Source: an uncultured Chromatiaceae bacterium (lineage in GTDB: Bacteria; Pseudomonadota; Gammaproteobacteria; Tenderiales; Tenderiaceae). Taken from it: a stretch of DNA of 64,000 nucleotides. How positions within the stretch are numbered: the first letter of the stretch is position 1; each line of letters begins with the position of its first letter. Both the position numbers and the translations under genes were made by a program. This document shows, one piece after another, positions 9,478-19,175 of this stretch. The notes under the pieces were generated by a model, which had not been told where the DNA came from, searched no databases, and saw nothing but the letters and a program-made list of their open reading frames with translations. Location: assembly GCA_945787785.1 (NCBI GenBank), contig CALZIO010000010.1, positions 1-64,000 of the forward strand, in the 5' to 3' direction.

Positions 9478-11910
9478 ATGGGATTCAGGCAGCTATTTAG
9501 TGCAGCGTTTACGCTAGTTTTCATTGTTGGTTGTACAACAGTGGCTACGAAATACGATAATCTGTATGGGCCATCTGCGCCCAGAGATCGAGTCATGACC
9601 CTGGAGCAGCTCAGCGATGAGCGCTATGTCTCTTATCTGAATGATGTTCAGCCGATTCTTGAAACACGCTGTGTGGTTTGCCATGCCTGTTACGATTCGC
9701 CTTGCCAATTGAATATGACTTCATTTGAAGGTGTTGATCGTGGTGGCAATAAAGCGCCGGTTTACAATGGAGCCCGCTTTGGCACCCAGCAGCCTACACG
9801 TCTTGGCGTAGATGCCAGCAGTACTGAGCAGTGGCGCGAAAAAGAATTTCACCCTGTTCTAAATGAAAGAAACCAGAAAGAGCAGATTAATCTGGATAAT
9901 TCATTGTTGTTTCAAATGTTGGCATTGAAGCAACGCTTTCCCATGCCCACAGAGGGTCGCTTGCCTCCAGAATACGATGTGGGGACGGAATTGGTCATCG
10001 ACGAGGGTTTTGTGCATGAACAACAGTGCACCACGATAGAAAAGTTTGATAAGTTAGCTGCCAAACATCCTGAGTGGGGTATGCCATTTTCTTTGCCCGG
10101 TATCAATCATGAAGAATTTAGTACCATTGAGTTATGGTTGAAGCAAGGCGCACTTGTAGAGCCAGCCAAGCAGCTGCCAGCCTCTCTTATCAGCCATGTC
10201 GCTAGATGGGAGATGTTTCTCAATGGTGAATCAAACAAAGAGAAACTCATGTCGCGGTATCTGTATGAGCACCTGTTTCAGGCGCACCTATATTTTGATG
10301 ATGTAAAGAATAATGAGTTTTTCATGTTGGTGCGCTCAACCACACCGCCAGGACAGCCGATTAATATTATTGCCACGGTCAGGCCTTTTGATGACCCTGG
10401 AGTTGAAGAGCTCTATTATCGTCTCCAGCATTTTGATCGTGTTGTGGTGGAAAAAACCCATTTGCCCTATGCGCTGGGTGATGAACGACTGGCGCGTTAC
10501 GAAGAGTTGTTCCTTGATGCAGATTATGAGGTAAATGAACTGCCATCTTATGATCCATTCGTTGCCGCGAATCCTTTCAAAGCCTATGCCTCGATACCTT
10601 CAAAAAACCGTTATGAATTTATGTTGGATGAAGCCAAGTTTTTTGTTGGTGGCTTTATTAAGGGGCCGGTTTGTCGCGGGTCAATTGCACTGAGCGTAAT
10701 TGATGATCACTTCTGGGTTATGTTTAAGGATCCGGATAAAAGTCATCTTAGTGGCGATTCTGAATTCCTGGCACGGGTTAGTGATGACTTGCGCATGCCA
10801 ACAGAAAGGGAAGATAAGGCGAGGTTATGGTCAGTCTGGAATACCTATAAAGGTGTTGCCAAGAAATATTTGCGTGAGAAAGTGAATTATGTGAAGCAGT
10901 ATTACCCTGATGAGACAGGTTTTTCAATTGATCAAATCTGGGATGGTGACGGAAAAAATCAAAATGCAGCGCTAACGGTGTATCGCCATTATGACAGTGC
11001 AACTGTACTAAAGGGTTTTGTTGGTGAAGTCCCCAAAACCGCCTGGGTAATAGATTATCCTATCTTTGAACGTATTCATTATTTATTAGTTGCCGGCTTT
11101 AATGTCTATGGCAATGCAGGGCATCAGTTATCAACCCGCCTCTACATGGACTTCCTGCGCATTGAGGCTGAGCTACAGTTTTTGTTCTTTTTACCGCCGG
11201 AAGAAAGAATAGAAATTCATCGTCATTGGTATCGTGGTACGAATGAATCAGAAAAGTTAGTCAAGGCAATTCAAGAGCTCGGTGCTGAACGTGTACCCGA
11301 TATTGTATATAAAACAGATGACGTAAAAACTGAATTCTTTGAGATAGTAGACCATCATATGCGTGATGCGCAGCCAGTAGCAGATTATATTAACTTGTGT
11401 GCCAAGTATAAAGATCGTTGTGTTGAGCTTGGCCTGGAAGAAAAGGCCGGTTCGGTACAAAAAGCATTGCGTGATTTAAGTGATATTGAAGGTGAAATCA
11501 CCGATGTTTTTCCCAATACCGCATTCTTGAGAATCATTGTTGATGGCAGTGTAGAGAATGATCTGGTCTATACTATTGTGCGCAATAAATCGTATTTGAA
11601 TAATTCATCGTTAACTGCAGATGAAGATATGCGGATTAAGTCGGAGGATACGATTGATATCGTTAAAGGCTTTGTTGGTGCCTATCCTAACTTCTTTTTC
11701 GAGATTCATTACCAGGATCTGGATGAGTTTATTCAACAATATGCTCAAATTGATAGTTATGATGCATACGATGCACTTGTTGAGAGGTTTGGAATAAGGC
11801 GAACTAATCCTGATTTCTGGAAAACATCTGATTGGTTCTATGCAAAATTCAAACATGAAGAACCCAGATATGCGGGTGTGTTTGATTTAAACCGTTATCA
11901 AAACAGATAG
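9478..11910 (+). CDS. cti: Fatty acid cis/trans isomerase
   Basis: 810 aa; signal/lipobox FIVGCTT; c-type heme motif CVVCH (VQPILETRCVVCHACYDSPCQLN) characteristic of CTI. Confidence 0.92.
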   Translation: MGFRQLFSAAFTLVFIVGCTTVATKYDNLYGPSAPRDRVMTLEQLSDERYVSYLNDVQPILETRCVVCHACYDSPCQLNMTSFEGVDRGGNKAPVYNGARFGTQQPTRLGVDASSTEQWREKEFHPVLNERNQKEQINLDNSLLFQMLALKQRFPMPTEGRLPPEYDVGTELVIDEGFVHEQQCTTIEKFDKLAAKHPEWGMPFSLPGINHEEFSTIELWLKQGALVEPAKQLPASLISHVARWEMFLNGESNKEKLMSRYLYEHLFQAHLYFDDVKNNEFFMLVRSTTPPGQPINIIATVRPFDDPGVEELYYRLQHFDRVVVEKTHLPYALGDERLARYEELFLDADYEVNELPSYDPFVAANPFKAYASIPSKNRYEFMLDEAKFFVGGFIKGPVCRGSIALSVIDDHFWVMFKDPDKSHLSGDSEFLARVSDDLRMPTEREDKARLWSVWNTYKGVAKKYLREKVNYVKQYYPDETGFSIDQIWDGDGKNQNAALTVYRHYDSATVLKGFVGEVPKTAWVIDYPIFERIHYLLVAGFNVYGNAGHQLSTRLYMDFLRIEAELQFLFFLPPEERIEIHRHWYRGTNESEKLVKAIQELGAERVPDIVYKTDDVKTEFFEIVDHHMRDAQPVADYINLCAKYKDRCVELGLEEKAGSVQKALRDLSDIEGEITDVFPNTAFLRIIVDGSVENDLVYTIVRNKSYLNNSSLTADEDMRIKSEDTIDIVKGFVGAYPNFFFEIHYQDLDEFIQQYAQIDSYDAYDALVERFGIRRTNPDFWKTSDWFYAKFKHEEPRYAGVFDLNRYQNR

Positions 11911-11932
11911 CGCAAGACTTTTTAGTTTTCGA

Positions 11933-12631
11933 TTAATCATGATGTTTGCTAGAAGTGTGTAAACCGATCAGTCTTGCCACTAATACGGCGATATAGAGCT
12001 GTCCGATAATCGCTTCTGTGGATGCCATCATGCGGGTTGACTCAGTTAACGGCAAAATGTCGCCATATCCCAGTGTGCTCATGGTAACGAGGCTGAAGTA
12101 AATAGGTGTTACCGAGTTGCTCATCATAAAACTTTGCCCATTAGCCATGTCATAAGAAAATGAGCCAGGCTGGATGAACTCTACAAAGCTATACATCTGT
12201 GCCCAGAAGAAGGCCAACAATAGATAAACACACAGCGATGCAGCAATAATATTTAAGGTGACTTTTGAGGAGGTAAACATCAGGTAAAGAATCACCATAA
12301 TATTAAATAGCATAAACATCATGCCGGTAATATGTTCTGCAGCAACTGCTATCGGGTGGGTTGAGGTCAGGCTGAATGCCTGCGATAGGATACTAATGAT
12401 GCAGAACCCTAATGCAAAATAAGCTATTTTTTGATTGTGGATCACACTGAATGCACCAGACAGCAGAACAATCGAGAAGATAACTTTCCAGACCATCTCG
12501 CGGACAAATGGCGATACGCCGAGGGATTCGATATCGAGAAAGGGACCGATCAGCATTAACATGACTAATGTTGTGAGCAGCAGAACAAAGCGGTTTTCAT
12601 ACCAGATGGTGGAAAATAATGACTTACCCAT
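11933..12631 (-). CDS. Ion channel family protein (2-TM K+ channel pore)
   Basis: 232 aa; hydrophobic; selectivity filter TMSTLGYGDILPLT. Confidence 0.85.
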   Translation of the reverse strand: MGKSLFSTIWYENRFVLLLTTLVMLMLIGPFLDIESLGVSPFVREMVWKVIFSIVLLSGAFSVIHNQKIAYFALGFCIISILSQAFSLTSTHPIAVAAEHITGMMFMLFNIMVILYLMFTSSKVTLNIIAASLCVYLLLAFFWAQMYSFVEFIQPGSFSYDMANGQSFMMSNSVTPIYFSLVTMSTLGYGDILPLTESTRMMASTEAIIGQLYIAVLVARLIGLHTSSKHHD

Positions 12632-12699
12632 GTGTTATTCCATTTCTGTTTGTCTATTGAATAGCTAACGCCTTCGCAGGGAGCGATCCGCTTATCAAG

Positions 12700-13395
12700 C
12701 TAGAACGTAATAATAGGCTCCGAGCGGCTAAAGACTTGATTAATCTTTTCCCCATTCCAGACATAGACCAATAAGGTGCCCTGAGTAGGTAGTGACACCG
12801 CCGGTGGTCGAAATGCAGCGATACACTCGCCACCTTCGTGGCGAACGCTGCGGTAATACAAGCCCCACGCTGCATCTGCCCGCAGTTGTTTAGCAAATGC
12901 CTGTGCTTTTGGATGATCCTCGGGGCGTGGTGCATCGTCATGCAGCTCATCATAATCCGGCCCGGTAATGTCATACAGTGGCCGCTGGATTTGACCAAGC
13001 CAAACACGCATCTCGAACTGGCCTGCATCAAGGTGGGCATCACGGGCAATAATCTCGCGTTGGTGTACCGTTTCACGAATCGCTGTTTCTTCACTGCGGG
13101 CTGCATAATAGACCCCATAACTACCGTCAGTAAAGCGTGATGGATAACCGATATGAGTGAAGGCTGCCATGACGATTGTGGCACACGGACCAGAGACGCG
13201 GTCTTCTAGGGGGATCAGGCGTAAATCACCGGCTTCATCCAATAAACGCGGATTGGTTTGTGATTCCAGAGCCCAGAGGGCGTCCATCATGTCAGGATGC
13301 ACGTGATTTTCAAAGAAATCCACAGGGGGGTGGCGGGTGGCAATGATACGGTATTGTTTGGCGCGTGAGCGCTTTAAAGGGGGGAGTGCAGACAT
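12700..13395 (-). CDS. RES family toxin (NAD+-degrading type)
   Basis: RFTDGSYGVYYAARSEETAIRETVHQRE RES-domain signature; downstream of an Xre/MbcA/ParS-like antitoxin. Confidence 0.88.
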   Translation of the reverse strand: MSALPPLKRSRAKQYRIIATRHPPVDFFENHVHPDMMDALWALESQTNPRLLDEAGDLRLIPLEDRVSGPCATIVMAAFTHIGYPSRFTDGSYGVYYAARSEETAIRETVHQREIIARDAHLDAGQFEMRVWLGQIQRPLYDITGPDYDELHDDAPRPEDHPKAQAFAKQLRADAAWGLYYRSVRHEGGECIAAFRPPAVSLPTQGTLLVYVWNGEKINQVFSRSEPIITF

Positions 13396-13402
13396 ACGGG
13401 AG

Positions 13403-13810
13403 CTATCCGCGTGCCCAGTCCAGATAACGCCTTACATCTGCAAGGGCCACCAGACTTCCGGTTAACATGTAATCCAGTGGTGACTGTTGATTGAACATCG
13501 GATTGTCGTTGGGGTTGAGCAACCACTGCTGAACGTGATTCGCGGAAAACAGAATGTTCAGGCCTTTATAGATGCCCAGCAAGTAACTCAAGCGATCCAG
13601 TGTGTCGCGTGACAAATTGCCGCGTTTGTTGCGTTTCCATTGAAAGAAGGTTGATCGCCCAGGGCTGCCTAAGAGGATCTGTTGTTGTTCGGTACTCAGG
13701 CCCCATTCTTCGGTAATCGAGAAAAAGGCGGTCAACCCGGCTGTGGCCTTATCCGCATCGGAGACAGGTGGTTGATTATTTGGTAGATAGCGTGGCGCAG
13801 CTTTAGTCAT
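13403..13810 (-). CDS. Xre/MbcA/ParS-type antitoxin
   Basis: EQQQILLGSPGRSTFFQWKRN...LSRDTLDRLSYLLGIYKGLNILF...WLLNPNDNPMFNQQSPLDYMLTGSLVALADVRRYLD typical of the RES partner. Confidence 0.88.
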   Translation of the reverse strand: MTKAAPRYLPNNQPPVSDADKATAGLTAFFSITEEWGLSTEQQQILLGSPGRSTFFQWKRNKRGNLSRDTLDRLSYLLGIYKGLNILFSANHVQQWLLNPNDNPMFNQQSPLDYMLTGSLVALADVRRYLDWARG

Positions 13811-13841
13811 TGCTGTATGTCCAGAATAATACTCATGATTA

Positions 13842-13870
13842 ATTAAAGTTTATATATGGACTTTTGTCAA
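13842..13870 (-). promoter_or_regulatory. Putative sigma-70 promoter of the antitoxin-toxin operon
   Basis: Reverse strand TTGACA (13870-13865), 17-bp spacer, TTTAAT (13847-13842), 31 nt before the ATG at 13810. Confidence 0.5.
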
Positions 13871-14040
13871 GTGGGTGTTGTCTCATTCTGGTACTGTACT
13901 AAAAAGTTTACTATCGTTATTCAATGAGAGAGTAGAATTTAGAGATGGATCAAAAGGATATTGTCCAATTCTCTTTAAGAACACTGATACATCAACGTGG
14001 GGGTATGTTAACGAGTGAGGGCTGGAGGCAACAATTCAGA

Positions 14041-14922
14041 ATGAAGCAGCCTGGGAAAATAAATATTTTAGTCTGTACCCCATCGTCTGAATTAATTCGA
14101 AACATCCTAGTATTATTTCTACTAACAGTCACAAGCTATACCTTCACCAATTGTCATGCAGAAGAGATTAAAACGTATTCTGTCGGCATAGTACCCCAAT
14201 TTGAAACCAACCGAATTTATGCCATTTGGACGCCGATACTTGATGAACTATCGAAACGTACTGGGTATAACTTTGAGATTATTGGTTCGCCATCAATACC
14301 AGAATTTGAAAAACAGTTTGCAGCTGGACTATTTGACTTTGCATACATGAATCCGTACCACATGCTACTAGCCCATAACAAGCAAGGGTATGTTCCATTG
14401 TTAAGGGATGTTGGCAGTAATTTACACGGAATTTTAGTCGTAAAAAAAGATGCAGTGATTAGTGTGGAAGAGCTCAATGGTAAGGAAATAGCATTCCCGG
14501 CACCAAATGCTTTAGGTGCCTCTTTGATGATGCGCTCTGATCTGGACAGCATATTCAAGATTAGCTACCGGCCAAAATACGTAAAATCACACAGCTCTGT
14601 TTATCTGAACGTTGTACTGGGTTTGGTCGACGCAGGGGGTGGGGTGCAGAAATCGCTTCAACTACAACCACAACATATCCAGGATGAACTTAAAGTTATA
14701 TATCGAACGCAAGAAATATCGCCGCACCCTTTGGCCGTGCATCCACGCGTACCGAGTGAAGTTCACGAAAAGATACGCCAAGCAATGCTGGAGTTTTCTC
14801 AAACAGAGAAAGGCATGAGCATGTTGAATAAAGTTCCCGTTAAAAAACTAGGGCGCGCATCATATTCAGATTATGAGCCGCTAATTGAACTTAAGTTAGA
14901 GCGTTATTACATACAGGAATAG
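14041..14922 (+). CDS. PhnD-like phosphate/phosphonate-type substrate-binding protein
   Basis: EEIKTYSVGIVPQFETNRIYAIWTPILDELSKRTGYNFEI...FDFAYMNPYHML...HPLAVHPRVPSEVHEKIRQAM. Start chosen at 14041 (ggagg at ~14023); track ORF begins 13945. Confidence 0.85.
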   Translation: MKQPGKINILVCTPSSELIRNILVLFLLTVTSYTFTNCHAEEIKTYSVGIVPQFETNRIYAIWTPILDELSKRTGYNFEIIGSPSIPEFEKQFAAGLFDFAYMNPYHMLLAHNKQGYVPLLRDVGSNLHGILVVKKDAVISVEELNGKEIAFPAPNALGASLMMRSDLDSIFKISYRPKYVKSHSSVYLNVVLGLVDAGGGVQKSLQLQPQHIQDELKVIYRTQEISPHPLAVHPRVPSEVHEKIRQAMLEFSQTEKGMSMLNKVPVKKLGRASYSDYEPLIELKLERYYIQE

Positions 14923-14925
14923 GCA

Positions 14926-17727
14926 ATGGGCCTACGCACAAAATTATTCTTACCGGTAATATTAGGGCTTCTGATATTGGGGTTGGTAATCCATTTTTAC
15001 TGGATTCGTAACTATCTTGATCATGAATACAATAGCTTTATTAATAGCCAGTATGAATTAGTATCAAGTCTGGAACCCGCGATTCTTCGCGATATTCTCA
15101 ATGGCGATCTGGCCGCCTTACATGTGTCTCTGGATAAACATCTTGAACTAAACCAGCCTGACTGGGTGTCACTTAGCCTGCATAACAACAAAAATATCCG
15201 CCTTTACCCAATTAAACCAATAGAAGATGTTGTTGGTGAATATATATCACAACATCAATTGCCAATGTTGATTGGTGATCAGCAAGTGGCATTGCTCACA
15301 CTTAATCTTGACTGGCAGCCAGAATATGAGCGCGTGCGTGAACATGTCGCGCCAATTGAAATAATGATATTGGCAACCATTGCTTTCGTTGGTGTAGCTG
15401 GTTTGATTTGGCAAAACTATGTCATTCGCATTCCCCTGGGCCGTTTAGAAACAGCCGCATCAAGGCTCAGCAAGGGAGATTTCGATATGCCCTTACCGGT
15501 AAGGAGTCGAGATGAGATTGGCAGTTTAACCCGCTCATTTGACGAAATGCGTACATCACTTAAGATGACGCAATCTGATCTCACCTCAGCACTGAAAAAA
15601 TCGAGAGCCAGCGAAGAAAAATACCGGTTTGAGGTTATGTTTCGTGAGGCCTTGTATGATCTACTCGAGCTTTCGTCTCAGGCGCAGGATTTACAAACAT
15701 TACTTGATGAGGCCTTACAAAAGCTGCTTTCGCTGGAGTTTCTTCATATCGAAAACAAGGGGGCGATATTAATTGTCGGGGATAATCCGGAAGAGCTGGT
15801 AGTGAAATCAAGATATAACCTTACAACACCATTGCATACTTTATGTTCAAAGAACTCAATCGGTCTATGTCTTTGTGGTAAAGCAGCAGAGTCAGGTGAG
15901 ATTGAATTTTTTGATTATATTGATGATAGCGATGAAGCCCGTTTTAACGAGCTGAAATCTCAGAGTCATTACAGTGTGCCAATAAAGCAAGGTGGCAAAC
16001 CATTTGGCATGATGGTGCTATTTCTTCCTCATGATTATCAGCGTGATGAAGTTGAAATTGAGTTTCTGAAATCTTCAGCAGATATTCTTGCTGGTGCCAT
16101 TAACAGGCTGGCTTTTGAGCAGGAGCTGAGACGAAATAATGAAGAGCTAATCACAGCCAAGCTCGAAGCAGAAAGTTCAAACCTTGCCAAGAGTGAATTT
16201 CTGGCGACTATGAGTCATGAAATACGCACGCCGCTGAATGGGATCCTGGGGATGGCGCAATTGATGCAACTTTCAGAACTTGATGAAGAGCAGCGAGATA
16301 ATGTTGAAACGCTACTCACCTCCGGTGAAAATCTACTTGAGATTATTAATGATATTCTCGATTTTTCCAAAATAGAAGCAGGTAAGTTAACGCTGGAAAA
16401 TATCAGTTTTGATTTAAACAAAACTGCGCATGATGTCGTACGAGTGATGCTGCCGCGAGCCAATGAGAAAGGCCTGGCACTTAACTATCAACCCGCAACT
16501 CCATGCCAGTCCTATTATCTTGGTGATCCTGGCCGCATACGACAACTTTTGAATAATTTAATAAGTAACGCGATTAAGTTTACTCAGCAAGGCGGGGTGA
16601 ATTTCGCAATTACTTGCTCTGGTAGCACTGATGGAATTCAAGAATTACTTTTTTCAGTTACCGATACTGGTATTGGTATTTCCAAGGACGCGCAACATAA
16701 GTTATTTGAATCATTCACACAAGCAGACGCGACGACTACCCGGAAATATGGCGGTACCGGGCTTGGGCTTGCAATTTGCAAACAGCTGGTTGAAATAATG
16801 GGCGGGACTATTGGTGTAGAAAGCGAGCAAGGTCAGGGTGCAAATTTCTGGTTTAAGCTGAAACTGCCACACGCAGATAAACCAAACTACCTGTCACAAC
16901 AATCAGAAGATGTAAGTGTTATTACCACGCACGAAGCAATTAGTGATGTCCAATCCTTGGATGTTGATTTTAAGAAGCATGGCATTAGTGGCAATGTTCT
17001 TTTGGTTGAAGACAATATAGTTAATCAAAAACTTGCCTTATCCATTATGAAAAAGTTGGGTATACGTTGTCAGACGGCCACAAATGGTAAACAGGCGTTA
17101 AAACTTTGGCAGGATGGCAATTTTGATTTAATTCTGATGGATTGCCAGATGCCAGAGATGGATGGTTATCAGGCCGCCAAAATTATCCGTAGTAGAGAAA
17201 AACACACGCACATTCCAATTGTTGCGTTGACGGCTAATGCGATGGAGCATGATAGGCAGCGGAGTAATGATGCTGGCATGGATGATCATCTAGCCAAGCC
17301 CTTTACGATCGAACAGTTTTTTTCCATTCTAAAAAAATGGATACGTCCAAGCCATTTTAAAAGTAATTCGAGTGACAAGCCCTTGATAGATGCAAATACG
17401 CTTGATGAATTAGAGGAGATAATGCAGGAAGAGTTTAATGAGATTATTCCACTATTCATAACCAGCAGTGAGGAAACATTCTCAAAAATGCAGCAAGCTT
17501 GTAAAGACAAACAATATGATGTGCTCGAGCGCTTGGCACACAGCCTTAAATCAAGCGCTGCCAATTTGGGTGCAAATACGCTTGCTGACATGGCGGGCGA
17601 GCTTGAGCAAAATCTACGTTATAAGCTTTCTGATGATGCCAAGGACCAAGTTGATCTCATGCATAGTCACTTCTTGCAAGTAGTTGATTCCTTAAAGCAA
17701 GAGCAAATGCAGCGGCAGACATCGTGA
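14926..17727 (+). CDS. Hybrid sensor histidine kinase (HAMP-GAF-HisKA-HATPase-REC-Hpt)
   Basis: [23 protein letters not shown]-box; [40 protein letters not shown]...[17 protein letters not shown] receiver; [17 protein letters not shown] Hpt. Confidence 0.95.
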   Translation: MGLRTKLFLPVILGLLILGLVIHFYWIRNYLDHEYNSFINSQYELVSSLEPAILRDILNGDLAALHVSLDKHLELNQPDWVSLSLHNNKNIRLYPIKPIEDVVGEYISQHQLPMLIGDQQVALLTLNLDWQPEYERVREHVAPIEIMILATIAFVGVAGLIWQNYVIRIPLGRLETAASRLSKGDFDMPLPVRSRDEIGSLTRSFDEMRTSLKMTQSDLTSALKKSRASEEKYRFEVMFREALYDLLELSSQAQDLQTLLDEALQKLLSLEFLHIENKGAILIVGDNPEELVVKSRYNLTTPLHTLCSKNSIGLCLCGKAAESGEIEFFDYIDDSDEARFNELKSQSHYSVPIKQGGKPFGMMVLFLPHDYQRDEVEIEFLKSSADILAGAINRLAFEQELRRNNEELITAKLEAESSNLAKSEFLATMSHEIRTPLNGILGMAQLMQLSELDEEQRDNVETLLTSGENLLEIINDILDFSKIEAGKLTLENISFDLNKTAHDVVRVMLPRANEKGLALNYQPATPCQSYYLGDPGRIRQLLNNLISNAIKFTQQGGVNFAITCSGSTDGIQELLFSVTDTGIGISKDAQHKLFESFTQADATTTRKYGGTGLGLAICKQLVEIMGGTIGVESEQGQGANFWFKLKLPHADKPNYLSQQSEDVSVITTHEAISDVQSLDVDFKKHGISGNVLLVEDNIVNQKLALSIMKKLGIRCQTATNGKQALKLWQDGNFDLILMDCQMPEMDGYQAAKIIRSREKHTHIPIVALTANAMEHDRQRSNDAGMDDHLAKPFTIEQFFSILKKWIRPSHFKSNSSDKPLIDANTLDELEEIMQEEFNEIIPLFITSSEETFSKMQQACKDKQYDVLERLAHSLKSSAANLGANTLADMAGELEQNLRYKLSDDAKDQVDLMHSHFLQVVDSLKQEQMQRQTS

Positions 17728-17957
17728 GCAGTTGCTGTTGTCACAGCCCACAATATTTATGTGATTATTGGTATCGAAATTTTAGATCGAATATATCGAA
17801 TGATCCTGGTCCTGGTTGATATATTTTTTGCTGTCACAAAGATCAATCTCATCATCAAGTCAGCTATACTAATCAATAATGAAAAATAATAAGTTTACTA
17901 GCCTGAATTACTTTTGATATGCCCACATTAATCATGTTAGTTAACAGGGAGCTATCG

Positions 17958-19154
17958 ATGTTCGTTTGCACATTGAATAGAGTGACTAGCGTATTCTTAA
18001 TCACAGCAACTGCGCTGTTGTTTCTGAGCGCTTGTGATAAGCAGGCTGACCAGCAAGGTGGTGGAGGTTTCCCGCCGCCGTCGGTGAGCGTGGCTGAAGT
18101 CATTGTGCGCGATATTGTTCCGTGGGATGAGTTTAATGGTCGAATTGAGGCGCAAGAGATAATCGATATTCGCCCGCGGGTTGGCGGTGTGATTCAAAAA
18201 GTCGCTTATCGTGAGGGTGATGTCGTCAAGAAGGGCGACCTGCTATTTGCAATCGACCAGGAACCGTTTCGCGCTGAACTGGAAGTTGCCGAGGCAGAAT
18301 TGGTGCGTGCCCGGGCACAGGCAAATCTTGCCCGTGTCGAAAGCGGACGTTCCAAAAATTTATTTGAACGCAACCTGGTCTCCGAGGGTGAATATGATCA
18401 AAGTGTCGCCACTGAGGCGCAATCGAATGCCAACGTTCGCTCAGCAGAAGCAAACCTTAGCCTGGCAAGGCTGAATTTGGATTACACAGAAATTCGTTCA
18501 CCGATCACTGGCCGCACGGGTAGGGCGCTTGTCACCAAGGGCAATCTGGTCTCGTCCGATCCTACCCCTGATGTATTAATGAACATAGTCTCGCTCAATC
18601 CTATTTATGTCTATTTCGATAGTGATGAGCTGAGCTATTTGCGCTATTCCAAAAATGCTCAACAGTCAGCCGCCGCCGGTAATAAAAATGAAGCTTCAAG
18701 TGTTCTTGTAGGGCTCTCAGATGAAGAAGGATTTCCTCGCGAAGGAAATGTCGATTTCGTCAGTAATCAGGCCGACCCAAATACCGGTACGGTACGCCTG
18801 CGAGCGGTCTTGGATAACAAGGATAACCGGCTTATCCCCGGCCTTTTCGCGCGCGTTAAATTGCTTGGGCAGAATGCGGAACAAGTTGTCTTGATTGACG
18901 ACAGGGCGATTCTTACCGACCAGGATAGGAAATTTGTTTATACCCTTGGGCCTGAAAATGCAGCTCTACGACGCGACATCTCACTAGGACGTTCTGTTGA
19001 AGGTTTGCGTATTGTCAGCGCTGGTTTGGCAAAGGGCGATCAGGTGATTGTGCACGGTGTACAGAAAGTATTTTTTCCCAACATGCCGGTCTCGCCACAG
19101 CCAATAACCATGGGTGATCCACCGCCCATGCCTGGCCCCCCGGGTCAACATTAA
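17958..19154 (+). CDS. Efflux RND transporter periplasmic adaptor subunit
   Basis: MFVCTLNRVTSVFLITATALLFLSACDKQ lipobox; FNGRIEAQEIIDIRPRVGGVIQKVAYREGDVVKKGDLLFAIDQEPF. Track ORF begins 17919. Confidence 0.95.
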   Translation: MFVCTLNRVTSVFLITATALLFLSACDKQADQQGGGGFPPPSVSVAEVIVRDIVPWDEFNGRIEAQEIIDIRPRVGGVIQKVAYREGDVVKKGDLLFAIDQEPFRAELEVAEAELVRARAQANLARVESGRSKNLFERNLVSEGEYDQSVATEAQSNANVRSAEANLSLARLNLDYTEIRSPITGRTGRALVTKGNLVSSDPTPDVLMNIVSLNPIYVYFDSDELSYLRYSKNAQQSAAAGNKNEASSVLVGLSDEEGFPREGNVDFVSNQADPNTGTVRLRAVLDNKDNRLIPGLFARVKLLGQNAEQVVLIDDRAILTDQDRKFVYTLGPENAALRRDISLGRSVEGLRIVSAGLAKGDQVIVHGVQKVFFPNMPVSPQPITMGDPPPMPGPPGQH

Positions 19155-19175
19155 TAACAAATCGTATCGGAAACG

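Noticed and set aside
12654-13184. - strand 176-aa ORF overlapping the RES gene
   Set aside because: Out of frame with the RES toxin, which carries the family signature; low-complexity His/Arg-rich composition.
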